From: Ampullaceana balthica
Taxonomy: Eukaryota; Mollusca; Gastropoda; Lymnaeidae
Length of the DNA stretch: 64,000 nucleotides
Reading direction: 5' to 3'
Assembly: GCA_944989445.1 (NCBI GenBank)
Contig: CALYLW010000320.1
Span: 675,501 to 739,500 of the forward strand
A program made the translations under genes and the position numbers. Positions 54,496 through 64,000 of the stretch are shown piece after piece; within the stretch, counting starts at the first letter, position 1; each line of letters opens with the position of its first letter. Under the pieces are notes generated by a model. That model did not search any database. It was not told where the DNA came from and saw nothing but the letters and a program-made list of their open reading frames with translations.

Positions 54496-54826
54496 ACGTA
54501 AACATGTTAGCGTCAACGCCATAAACATGTTAGCGTCAACGCCGTAAACATGTTAGCGTCAATGCCGTAAACATGTTAGCGTCAACGCCGGGAACATGTT
54601 AGCGTCAACGCCGTAAACATGTTAGCGTCAACGCCGTAAACATGTTAGCGTCAACGCCGGGAACATGTTAGCGTCAATGCCGTAAACATGTTAGCGTCAA
54701 CGCCGGGAACATGTTAGCGTCAACGCCGTAAACATGTTAGCGTCAACGCCGTAAACATGTTAGCGTCAACGCCGGGAACATGTTAGCGTCAACGCCGTAA
54801 ACATGTTAGCGTCAACGCCGTAAACC
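54496..54826. repeat. 23-bp minisatellite, about 14 copies
   Basis: The unit AAACATGTTAGCGTCAACGC plus CGT repeats nearly perfectly. A GGGAAC variant replaces GTAAAC in some units at 69-, 46- and 69-bp spacing, indicating block duplication of two or three units at a time. Confidence 0.96.
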
Positions 54827-55055
54827 CAACACATATCGTAAGAACCGCTGAGCACTATGAACTTGTAAGAAAAGTGATACAGTACTAAAACAACCAATAC
54901 CATAAGCTGATATAGATTGTGCTTAACTGCTGATTTCACGTCTTTGGCTTACTCAGTGGCTCATTTCCACAGTGATTCACTCATAATAAAGGGATCAATC
55001 TTCAATCCGTGATGGATATCTTTAAGTCAACAGTTCCCACAAGTGTACACTCACT

Positions 55056-55288
55056 ACAACACTCATGTCACTACAACACTCATGTCACTACAACAATCAT
55101 GTCACTACAACAATCATGTCACTACAACAATCATGTCACTACAACAATCATGTCACTACAACAATCATGTCACTACAAAAATCATGTCACTACAACAATC
55201 ATGTCACTACAACAATCATGTCACTACAACAATCATGTCACTACAACAATCATGTCACTACAACAATCATGTCACTACAACAATCAGA
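55056..55288. repeat. 17-bp minisatellite, about 14 copies
   Basis: The unit CATGTCACTACAACAAT repeats almost perfectly. As 17 is not a multiple of three, all three plus-strand frames are open and give three overlapping pseudo-ORFs of 94-100 codons. Confidence 0.96.
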
Positions 55289-55330
55289 GTGGCGGGGGGG
55301 GGGTTCATTAGCCTTGAACTCAAATGATGT

Positions 55331-55445
55331 GTTATACGGAGATTTCTCCCAATAACTCCCGGCGTTATACGGAGATTTCTCCCAATAACTCCCGGCGTTA
55401 TACGGAGATTTCTCCCAATAACTCCCGGCGTTATACGGAGATTTC
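55331..55445. repeat. 33-bp tandem repeat, 3.5 copies
   Basis: The unit GTTATACGGAGATTTCTCCC plus AATAACTCCCGGC includes the palindrome GGAGATTTCTCC. A single related piece, GTTATACGGAGATATCTCC, lies at about 55982-56000. Confidence 0.93.
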
Positions 55446-55621
55446 TTTTTTAAAAAACAAACAAAATTTCCGTTCTAATTTAATATATATTAATTATATG
55501 TACCTATCATAGCTTAAAATTTATTTCAAAAAGATTTATGATTTTAAAATTAATTTTGTAAAAGCAAAGAGAACGGTTCGCTCGATAAATCGTATTTTTG
55601 TTTGCTATATTTGTTGTTTTT

Positions 55622-55801
55622 TCTATTTTAATTTTAAAAATTAGACAACTAAACCTAACCCAGACCCTAAATCTACAACCTTAAAAAAATAAGACTCAAA
55701 CGAAAATCTTTTTCTATTTTAATTTAAAAAATAGACCACTAAACCTAACCCAGACCCTAAAACTGAAACGACAACCTTAAATAAAAAAGACTCAAACGAA
55801 A
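55622..55801. repeat. 90-bp tandem duplication
   Basis: TCTATTTTAATTTTAAAAAT ... CTAAACCTAACCCAGACCCT ... GACTCAAACGAAA occurs twice, starting at 55622 and 55712, with few differences. It adjoins a tRNA-like segment on the minus strand. Confidence 0.88.
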
Positions 55802-55868
55802 CTCGAACCTCCACTTAAGAGTTCAAGAATCCAATGTCCTAACCGTGAGACCACAGAAGCTCATGAAA
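55797..55868 (-). mobile_element. tRNA-like segment (SINE head), minus strand
   Basis: Read on the minus strand: GCTTCTGTGGTCTCACGGTT, AGGACATTGGATTCTTGAAC, TCTTAAGTGGAGGTTCGAGT, TTCG. TGGTCTCACGG resembles an A box and GGTTCGAGTTTC a B box. The cloverleaf is imperfect (acceptor ends do not pair cleanly), so a functional tRNA is unlikely. The 90-bp duplicated sequence downstream on the minus strand may be its body. Confidence 0.55.
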
Positions 55869-56865
55869 CGAATGAATTTTTAAAAATCTTATATCAAATT
55901 AGCAAGAAGTCACATGACCAACCAACAAATTTTGCCTATGACGCTAAGAATTATGGGAAATATCTGTCTATAACGCCCAGCGTTATACGGAGATATCTCC
56001 GAATAATCACTTCGTTTTTAAAAATGATTTTTAAAAAAAAACTCAAACTGAAACACATTTTTAGTTCTAGAGTATTTTACTTATGACAATGTTTGATTTG
56101 TATCATTAAAAGAAGGGTAGCAAAAACCCAGGACTGAGATGACGTCATTGAAGAGAATCGTCCTTGCACATAGCCTTAAATTAAAGGCATAAAATATGTG
56201 TACTCTATGGAGTTTTAAAAAATTATATTTACAATATGTACTGCCTTTGCGGAATTCATGCACATGAGGCAATCTTCGAGCATTTTCCATTTTGATGCAT
56301 TTAATCGAGTATTTTAAAGGAAATCACCTTTAAAAATGTCCTGTACTCCTTTCAATAAAAATGTCATCTGTGTCTTGTGCCCCCATGTCTGTCAACTCAA
56401 ACTCCGCTTTGGTTTTTTGCTATATTTCTTATATTAATGCAAATGCTAGCAGACTTTATTATTCACATGTCCTTTTGTGGTAAAGATTTTTGTGAATTAC
56501 ATTATTTTGTTTTTTTTTAAAGTTCTAGAACCGAGTTTCTCTCTTGTTCCATATTGTTTTACGTATTTCATTTTTTTATGCATTCAATTCTCAACCCTTT
56601 TTAAAGCCCCTAAGTGAACCGTTATAGAAGTTGTGGGACTCGTTTTCCGTGGGGCGTTTCTTCGTGAATCGTGAATCGATGTTTTCATATACTGCTAACT
56701 ATCATCAGCTCTTGTAAATAGATCTGAATATATTATAGTTGTGTTTCAAAGTTCCACCAATGGCATTAAAACTTCATCACTTGCCTTGAGCTAAGAATGT
56801 ATGAGTGAACTCAACACCTATACTATTACAGATTACTTGATGGAACGATTGGTTTGTTTGTTTTT
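55869..56865. other. Gene-free AT-rich stretch
   Basis: No gene or element was recognised apart from the single GTTATACGGAGATATCTCC piece noted above. Confidence 0.4.
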
Positions 56866-57078
56866 TCGATGGTCGAGCAGCAATCGCGCTCGGCTGGCGT
56901 ATTGAGAGTTTTGGGTTGGAGTCCCTGCGAGGGAAGGGACCTGTTCCCATGGCTTACGGATGTTACTGAGTCCACCCGGCTCTGATGGGTACTTGAAATG
57001 AATAGGGGGGGGGGACGCAAAAAATGGCCGTAATTATCAAAATATTGATATTGGGTCAGTAATGAAATAAAAGAAGAA
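56866..57078 (+). mobile_element. tRNA-derived SINE, family S3
   Basis: CGATGGTCGAGCAGCAATCG contains an A-box-like TGGTCGAGCAG, and GGGTTGGAGTCCCTGCGAGG a B box (GGTTGGAGTCC). The body includes CATGGCTTACGGATGTTACT and CACCCGGCTCTGATGGGTAC, then a G10 run and GAAATAAAAGAAGAAGAG, the kind of tail seen in mollusc SINEs of this plan. No TSD was found by eye. Confidence 0.65.
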
Positions 57079-57270
57079 GAGAGTTCGGGATGTTCTGTAA
57101 ACCAGACGATTACTGTTTACTTGTACATTCCAAACTTGAGCAAACTAAAGTTTATAAACTCACTACATTTTATTGGGTCCTTCATGACGTTCTGTTTACA
57201 TCCGTGGAATAAAGTGGTAACCTCAACCTCCCCCCCCCAAACGCTCGTTTCATTGTTATTGTCATGAAGA

Positions 57271-58555
57271 CTAATTTAAATACGGTATATTCGATCGATC
57301 TGAAATTTTGATACAATGCATTGTCATCCAAGATATATCTGTTGTAAAATTTTGAGATCTCTAGGACCATCAGAAGTGGTTTAATTTTACGTTTCAAGAT
57401 TTGATGGATGGATACAACATACAACATACAAACAGTGTAACTTAAATAAAAGCGTGTAATAAAACAAACCCGTAAAAACAAAGTTTTTGACTATAAATCA
57501 CTTATATATGAGACATAACTAACAGTATTGATTATTTTCAAACGCGACAACATTTACAGACTGAATATGTCTTAACTCAACTTTGCTTCATAACCCGGGG
57601 GGGGGGAGAGGGGAAAAGTCTGGTCATCGATCGCTGGTCCGAGCACAGCGTGACACGTAAAATGTAAACAAAAGCACGCCGGTACTTCGATGGGTCGCGT
57701 CAAAGCGTCAACTCAAACTATCACGTGGAAAAAACAATAACAGACCGTGAATTTGAATTACATACGTTATGTAAGGATAAACTAAAAATGCATAAATTTA
57801 ATTACGGTACGTTCGATCGATCTGAAATTTCGATACGATGCATTGTTAGGTGAGACGGGTCCGTGTGCCAAGTTTCAGCTCGATCGGATCACGGGAAAAG
57901 GGTCATTTTTGACTTTTGTTTCCCGCCCGCCCAAGACAGAGAGACAGACAGAGAGAGATGACGACAGAACGACAGAGAGACAGAGACGGCGGTGAAGTTA
58001 ATATAAGGGATTTAAAATAAAACAAACCCGTAAAAACAAAGTTTTTGACTATAAATCACTTATATATGAGACATAACTAACAGTATTGATTATTTTCAAA
58101 CGCGACAAACATTTACAGACTGAATCTGTCTTAACTCAACTTTGCTTCATATCCCTGGGGGTGGGGGGAAAAGTCTGGTCACCGATCGCTGGTCCGAGCT
58201 CAGCGTGACACGTAAAATGTAAACAAAAGCACGCCGGTACTTCGCTGGGTCGCGTCAAAGCGTCAACTCAAACTCTCACGTGGAAAAAAAACAATAACAA
58301 ACCGTGAATTTGAATTACATACGTTATATTAGGATAAACTAAAAATGCATAAATTTAATTACGGTACGTTCGATCGATCTAAATTTTGATACGATGCATT
58401 GTTAGGTGAGACGGGTCCGTGTGCCAAGTTTCAGCTCGATCGGATCACGGGAAAAGGGTCATTGTTTACTTTTGTTTTTCCACCCGCCCAAGACAGAAAG
58501 ACAGAGAGAGATGACGACAAAGACGGCGGTGAAGTTAATATAAGGTATTTAAAAA
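57271..58555 (-). repeat. R1 inverted tandem array, ~537-bp monomers
   Basis: Two full monomers read on the minus strand, with GTTAATATAAGGGATTT at 57996-58014 and GTTAATATAAGGTATTT at 58533-58550 (period 537 bp). They are preceded by a partial unit of the subfamily also seen at 22890-23130 (AGATCTCTAGGACCATCAGA, 57350-57375). Each monomer carries AATTTAATTACGGTACGTTC, GATCGATCT, a block ending in GCTCGATCGGATCACGGGAA, and a (CAGA)n/(GAGA)n core of different length. The orientation opposes the 25911-28893 array. Confidence 0.85.
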
Positions 58556-58992
58556 CAAGTTCTATTTGGATGTTGTGCCACGGCACGGGTGCTGATGTCT
58601 GAACGGCATGGTGTGATGGAAAAGTCGATGACCTCTTCTGGGAAGTAATTGTACTGACGATGATGTCCGACTTGAATTATGTGATGTAGGAGACCGCGAT
58701 TTTAAATGGGCGGAAGCGGTATTGATGACGTCAACAAGTTTTAAAAAACTCTATTGACAATTGCTTCAAAAGAACAAAAAAAGAGTCATTAAATCGTGTA
58801 TGCTGCTTATCTGGGTATGTGGGATCGAAACATAAAGATGAGGATTCAATTAGAGTCAGACGTATTACAAATGTAACGCAATAAATCATTAAATAACTTG
58901 ACGGACGATTACAAAGCTACGACTTATTGTTAAAGTCAGACAACTGTCTTCTCCTAGTGGCCCCATTTCCCGACGACATGAAAATCTGGAAA
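58556..58992. other. Unassigned stretch
   Basis: No gene or repeat was recognised. Confidence 0.4.
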
Positions 58993-59115
58993 CATCGACA
59001 TCATGTTTGGGGTATATATCTACATCATGTTTGGGGTATATATCTACATCATGTTTGGGGTATATATCTACATCATGTTTGGGGTATATATCTACATCAT
59101 GTTTGGGGTATATAT
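58993..59115. repeat. 24-bp tandem repeat, 5 copies
   Basis: CATCATGTTTGGGGTATATA plus TCTA repeats five times almost without change, opening the plus-strand frame as HHVWGIYL. Confidence 0.95.
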
Positions 59116-59174
59116 CCCGAAAACTTTAAGATTCATTGGTTGTACTCTCTCGACTTGTTTTATATGGAAAACAC

Positions 59175-60135
59175 AACTGTAGTAGACAACTGTCCTCTGT
59201 AGTAGACAACTGTCCTCTGTAGTAGACAACTGTCCTCTGTAGTAGACAACTGTCCTCTGTAGTAGACAACTGTCCTCTGTAGTAGACAACTGTCCTCTGT
59301 AGTAGACAACTGTCCTCTGTAGAAGACGTAACTTACCTCTGTAGTAGACAACGGTCCTCTGTAGTAGACAACTGTCCTCTGTAGTAGACAACTGTCCTCT
59401 GTAGAAGACAACTGTCCTCTGTAGTAGACAACTGTCCTCTGTAGAAGACAACTGTCCTCTGTAGGAGACAACTGTCCTCTGTAGTAGACAACTGTCCTCT
59501 GTAGAAGACAAATGTCCTCTGTAGTAGACAACTGTCCTCTGTAGTAGACAACTGTCCTCTGTAGTAGACAACTGTCCTATGTAGAAGACAACTGTCCTCT
59601 GAAGAAGACATAAATTGCCTCTGTAGTAGACAACTGTCCTCTGTAGAAGACATAAATTGCCTCTGTAGTAGACAACTGTCCTCTGTAGAAGACATAAATT
59701 GCCTCTGTAGTAGACAACTGTCCTCTGTAGAAGACATAAATTGCCTCTGTAGTAGACAACTGTCCTCTGTACAAGACATAACTTGTCTCTGTAGTAGACA
59801 ACTGTCCTCTGTAGAAGACATAACTTGTCTCTGTAGTAGACAACTGTCCTCTGTAGAAGACAACTGTCCTCTGTAGAAGACATAACTTGTCTCTGTAGTA
59901 AACACCTGTCCTCTGTAGAAGACATAACTTGCCTCTGTAGTAGACAACTGTCCTCTGTAGAAGACATAACTTGTCTCTGTAGTAGACAACTGTCCTCTGT
60001 AGAAGACATAACTTGTCTCTGTAGTAGACAGCGGTCCTCTGTAGAAGACATAACTTGTCTCTGTAGTAGACAACTGTCCTCTGTAGTAGACAACTGTCCT
60101 CTGTAGTAGACAACTGTCCTCTGTAGTAGACATAA
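59175..60135. repeat. 20/22-bp minisatellite, about 47 copies
   Basis: The basic unit is CTGTAGTAGACAACTGTCCT (20 bp). In 59580-60060 it alternates with a 22-bp variant (GTAGAAGACATAACTTGTCT or AAATTGCCT, plus CT), making a ~42-bp higher-order unit. A 413-codon minus-strand frame spans it and continues about 65 codons beyond (to 60333) into non-repetitive DNA without a recognisable domain. The three minus frames are all long, as expected from a 20-bp unit. Confidence 0.95.
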
Positions 60136-60862
60136 CATGCCTCTCCTCTGTGTGATATTATTCTTCGTTGAAGTGTTTCCTTTTCTTCTTCGCCGGCCAC
60201 GAAACAAATTCTTTATTGCACCTCTTCGTCGCACTTCATATACATCACAAGAAGCCTTTGAGTACTCTTCAATCAAGTCTTTGAAGGTATATTTTATAGC
60301 CGGTGGTCTCAAGCTTTTCAGGCCATACACCACGAAGTCCTTTCAACATTTATTTATTTGCGTGGTAATTTTGGCAGCAGGGGACGATTGACGAGTTCTC
60401 GTACAGAGGATCAATTTTCCCCGGTTTTAGAACCATTGCTTCATCGCTTTAGAAACGACAGTAAACACCAACAGTGTGTCACGCACTTTACAGGACAGGG
60501 TGTTGTGTTTCTGTTGTACTTTATTGACGTTTTACTATTTTTACGGAAATTATAGGAGTTGTGTAAAAATATCTGTTTTCTGATATCACGTTGCCTTCAA
60601 ACAAAATAAAAAAGTGTCCCTTGATGTTAATATTAAGATTGTATATCTATGTGCACAGTGCATACACATTAATCTTGGAGGCTTGAAAAACGGGAGGGGG
60701 AGGGAGGAAAATTTCGACTGTAATGAAGACTGAATAGAACAATTTAAAATTATGTTTGATGTGGGAACCTTTTTAGGATACAATCTTTTTATGAAATCAT
60801 TGCAACACGTTGAGCTATTATTAACTCACGAGCAACAAAGCCCGTCCAAGGTCGTTCCGCAA
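60136..60862. other. Gene-free stretch
   Basis: AT-rich with no recognised domains. The N-terminal 65 codons of the long minus-strand frame fall at 60136-60333 and look non-repetitive but unrecognisable. Confidence 0.35.
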
Positions 60863-61162
60863 CCGTTCAGTGCATTTTGTAAGTCCCCTCCAACAGCCGT
60901 CTCGACCGGCATACATGTGCATCACGTCAAAAATACTATTCATTATAGTTAAAATAAATAACTCGTAGAAACAGAGCTTTTGACTATAAATCCCAACGCG
61001 CATAACTCAAAATAAACTCTTCGAAGAAATACTGCACCAAAAATAACTCGTTTTAAATGTCCGCGTAAGCGTGTTAATATGATTGGCTGTAGGAGTCATA
61101 TGTGTTTGAGGGACCAATCGCTATCGATGACCGGACAGAACATAGCCTTTTATTATATAGGA
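60863..61162 (-). mobile_element. Helitron-like non-autonomous element, family H2, copy 1 (inverted)
   Basis: On the minus strand it starts TCCTATATAATAAAAGGCTA after an A (61163), followed by blocks TAGCGATTGGTCCCTCAAAC, CAGCCAATCATATTAACACG, TTATTTTTGGTGCAGTATTT, GAGTTATGCGCGTTGGGATT and TATAGTCAAAAGCTCTG, to GGCTGTTGGAGGGGACTTAC. All recur on the plus strand at 63667-64000. A TC start after an A is consistent with a Helitron; the 3' end was not identified. Some words (ATTTATAGTC) are shared with R1. Confidence 0.6.
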
Positions 61163-61219
61163 TTTTTAAAAAAAATATACGCACATCTTTTCTTACATGC
61201 GTTATTACCTGTCGTTATT

Positions 61220-61441
61220 ATCATATAGCGAAGTCAATAGTGCGCTCGCCTCACAAGCTGAGGTGCGTGGGATCTAGCCCACGCTTAGGCCACATTATAA
61301 AGATTGATGTATGACTATTGCTAAGAAGTCCTCTGCTGACTTGGAGAGGAGATGGGCTCCGCCAAGTCTACCAAGCCCCGAGAAAATTCTAACGGAAACA
61401 TTAGAACCCCCTACGACCACGAGGTTATGGGACACAAAAAT
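61220..61441 (+). mobile_element. tRNA-derived SINE, family S1, copy 2
   Basis: The head ATAGCGAAGTCAATAGTGCG with CTCGCCTCACAAGCTGAGG and the B-box-like GGGATCTAGCCC is followed by AAGTCCTCTGCTGACTTGGA, ACATTAGAACCCCCTACGAC and GGTTATGGGACACAAAAATT with a T9 run. It matches the inverted copy at 11481-11704. The two copies define the consensus ends: ATAGCGAAGTCAATAGTGCG at 5' and GGTTATGGGACACA at 3'. Confidence 0.78.
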
Positions 61442-61766
61442 TTTTTTTTAATTATCATATACGCAAATATCACTACCTGTGACGTCTGTAAAGCTTAATT
61501 AAACTGATCCGGTATTCAGAAAGCTCTTGATTTTGTACAAAGATTTCACCGCTTTACTTTAATATAAAAGCAATGAAGAATCAATCGCATTAAACTTAAC
61601 ACAATAAGTGAGTAAATAAAAGTTTAAAAATAAGGTTCCTTTATTATTATAATTTTTAAATAGAGAGAATAATATAAATCTTTATATTTGTGTTTTATTT
61701 TAAGATGCCTGCCTTTGTCACAAACGAAATATGCCTGAAGTTTTGTTTTAAGAATATCCTTGTAAT

Positions 61767-61960
61767 CAGAGCCGTCTTTACATCCTTTTGGACCCCGGGC
61801 AAAGAAATAGTGTTAGGCCCCTGGGCAAAGAAAGAGTGCGCGCGCAGGAATAAAAAATTAATATACATAATATATATAAATAAACATATTCCCATTGGGC
61901 CCTTATGCTCGTGGGCCCCCGGGCAAATGCCCAGCGGGCCTATGCGTTAAGACGGCCCTG
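61767..61960 (-). mobile_element. hAT-type MITE, family M1, copy 2, perfect TSD
   Basis: CAGAGCCGTCTTTACA at the left and GTTAAGACGGCCCTG at the right are the terminal inverted repeats. The flanks are CTTGTAAT at 61759-61766 and 61961-61968, a perfect 8-bp duplication. Length is 194 bp. The interior matches 6644-6824 in reverse, including the TAATATACATAATATATATA core and the GGGCCCCCGGGCAAATGCCC block next to GCGTTAAGACGG. Confidence 0.95.
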
Positions 61961-61968
61961 CTTGTAAT

Positions 61969-63666
61969 AACGCAAACTAAATATGAGACATGGAGACGTG
62001 CAAACAAAACAAGCTCTTCATTAAATGAGTTTGGTTAGGGGAGGGAGGGGGTGGGTTTGACTAGTACATTTAAAAAACCAGGCCGGATAAAATGTCCCCG
62101 CTAGTTTACATATTTTCTTTGTCATTTTTCTTTCCATCCAATCATAATACGTATAATCTTTTTATTAAATAATACGTATAATATTTTAATAAATAGTTAT
62201 ATTATTGTTTTATGGCAAAAAGAAGGGAAAAAAAACAACCTCTGGTATGTCAAATTTTTAAATGATTTGGGTTGAAGGCTCTTGAACGTAATCCGCTTAT
62301 AGCGACTGCCGGAGTGATATCACGTACTTGGTCGGCAGAGACAACTTCCGGTGTGGTGCCCTAATTAGGAAGACGTAAATATGGGGGGGGGGCGGGGTGT
62401 TCAACTACAGTACTTTGAAAAACACTGTCCCAGCTGATATGTCAGTAGCATATAAGTGATATAAGTATTACCCCCTACCGTCCAAACACCCCCCGAACAA
62501 ATCTCTTGTTAGTTCATTTAAATCAGGAAGCCCCCCCCCCAACCCCGCCCGGTCAACATTAAAACACGCAAGTTACGATTCATGGGAATTTAAAGATTAT
62601 TTTAAGTCATCGCAGTGCAGATCAGTTCCAAAATCATGTTCATTTAACACGGTTGTTAACAAAACACAAAACTTTTGCCATCTCAGTAATACATTTCCCA
62701 AAATACATTTCTTCCACAGTATACTGCCCCAGGTATACATCTATTGAAGGACACGTCACAGCGTCTTGTATAACTGTCGACATAAACCAACCTATGACCA
62801 ACAACTTACCATCTTTACAAATAGTTCTTTATCAAAAAATCTTTTAAAATCTACATGTTGCTCGTCCGTCGTAGTCGACGATGACCACTCTCATCATATT
62901 TGTATTTGACCTGTGCTAGGCCGCCACATGTGTCCTCTGGTGGCTTATTAACCCTATTCTGACACGAAATTGACGTCCGCATGTCAGTCAAGAGATGGAT
63001 GGGATCCCTTCAGGAGGGTTTAGGATACGGTCCTTCCTGGCTTGGCGTTTTGACTTCATCATCATCAAAATCTACATACGTCATTCATGTCATTCCATAT
63101 AAAACTAATTTACATATATGTTTCTTGAAAAAAATAAATGTATCCTTATTTTTCATATGTTAATATCAATTATTTTTCGACTCAATGTTAGATTTCTATT
63201 TGTTCTTAGAGAACTTGTCTCCGTTTAGTTATTAAGGTCCTCTCCTACATCAAACAAATGAGAAATTTATTCACATGATTTCCTGAATCCCTTTACATAC
63301 CATATGAATTTGTTGACAAACTACACCCTGAGGAAACGGAGATGACTTTTTTTTAATGAGAGAAATCTTATGTGTTCAATAACCGTCTTATTTGTTGCTT
63401 GCTTGTTTTTTAAAAATATATAATGGGTGGGAGTGTTTCTGTAACACTTATCTATATTTATCTATATATTTATTTCAGGCTCGGCACAAGCAATGACAAT
63501 AGAAGTTGTTTGTTTTGTTTTTTTTTAAAATTAATTTAACTTTCTACTGTTTTCTAAATGTTCGTAACTAATATTATTTTATTGCACGTTTAGATATGTA
63601 TCCATCAGGGTCTCAAATTAAAATTAAGGGTTTACTAGCTATAATAAATAATTAGGCATCCTATCA
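61969..63666. other. Gene-free stretch with possible retroposon remnant at 62868-63075
   Basis: At 62868-63075 a GC-richer block (GCTCGTCCGTCGTAGTCGAC, GATGACCA, GTCCTCTGGTGGCTTATTAA, GATGGGATCCCTTC) ends in CATCATCATCA, a retroposon-like tail. I could not match it to a known family. The rest is AT-rich with C/G runs at 62384-62392 and 62532-62540 and no coding evidence. Confidence 0.3.
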
Positions 63667-64000
63667 TCCTATATAATAAAAGGCTATGTATGTTCCGTGC
63701 GGTAAACGATAGCGATTGGTCCCTCAAACACATATGCATGACTCATACAGCCAATCATATTGAACACGTTTACGCGGACGTTCAAAACGAGTTATTTTTG
63801 ATGCAGTATTTCTTCCAAGACTTTATTTTGAGTTATGCGCGTTGGGATTTATAGACAAATTGGGATTTATAGTCCAAAGCTCTGTTTTTACCAGTTATTT
63901 GTTTTAACGATAATGAATAGTATTTTTGACTAGATGCACATGTATGCCGGTCGAGACGGCTGTTGGAGGGGAGTTACAATATGGCACCGATCGGTGGCGG
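63667..64000 (+). mobile_element. Helitron-like non-autonomous element, family H2, copy 2 (cut by window end)
   Basis: It starts TCCTATATAATAAAAGGCTA directly after an A (63666) and is collinear with the reverse complement of 60863-61162. It differs by an internal duplication of the TTGGGATTTATAG word (63841-63871) and scattered substitutions. Homology continues to the last base of the window, so the 3' end lies outside. Confidence 0.6.

Noticed and set aside
55797..55868. Functional tRNA gene
   Set aside because: A- and B-box-like words are present but acceptor and anticodon stems do not pair properly; better explained as a SINE head.
59092..60333. 413-codon minus-strand frame
   Set aside because: Almost entirely minisatellite; other minus frames are long as well; the unique 65-codon part has no known domain.

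Overview
The window looks like intergenic or intronic DNA from an invertebrate animal. A mollusc, most likely a gastropod, is my best guess: the DNA is AT-rich, packed with minisatellites and microsatellites, and carries L2/CR1-type and RTE-type LINE pieces, tRNA-derived SINEs, many hAT-type elements, and tandem-monomer repeats with embedded microsatellites. That assignment is inference, since no host protein or rRNA marker is present. I found no host protein-coding gene I could defend. Every long open frame is either a mobile-element fragment or a frame left open across a minisatellite.

Layout. 1-5.2 kb: dispersed repeats, an 18-bp minisatellite, a long inverted repeat, and a complete hAT-type element (3874-5137) with a perfect 8-bp target-site duplication (TSD). 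5.2-11.2 kb: a CA tract, a LINE 3' fragment, a MITE (6644-6824), a perfect 9 x 31-bp array, and a second complete hAT-type element (9806-11113). 11.4-18.9 kb: a SINE, a decayed hAT transposase on the minus strand, a third hAT-type element with a broken transposase (16327-17631), and a Helitron-related monomer block. 19-25.9 kb: mostly unstructured AT-rich DNA. 25.9-28.9 kb: a tandem array of the dispersed family called R1 here, interrupted by a 5'-truncated L2/CR1-group LINE with an intact reverse-transcriptase frame. 29.9-32.8 kb: GGAT and TA microsatellites and two RTE-like LINE C-terminal fragments, one nested in a pogo/Tigger-like terminal-repeat element. 33.8-41.2 kb: R1 subfamily copies, 31-bp and 13-bp minisatellites, and a second long inverted repeat. 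42.4-48.0 kb: two TA-flanked MITEs, a hAT with a recognisable dimerisation domain, a 24-bp minisatellite with higher-order structure, and a hAT MITE with perfect TSDs. 48.7-50.6 kb: a non-autonomous Helitron with both termini and the last ~51 codons of its helicase. 51-64 kb: a SINE with a 12-bp TSD, several minisatellites, more R1 copies, further SINEs, and an inverted pair of TC-starting elements.

Nothing here works as a gene network. The biology is mobile-element ecology: cut-and-paste elements with intact target-site duplications, a rolling-circle element carrying a helicase tail, an L2-type LINE and a SINE that share an ATT tail, and nested insertions that give a relative order of events. 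Family names (R1, R2, R3 and so on) are local labels. Assignments rest on reading the sequence by eye, and no database search was run.
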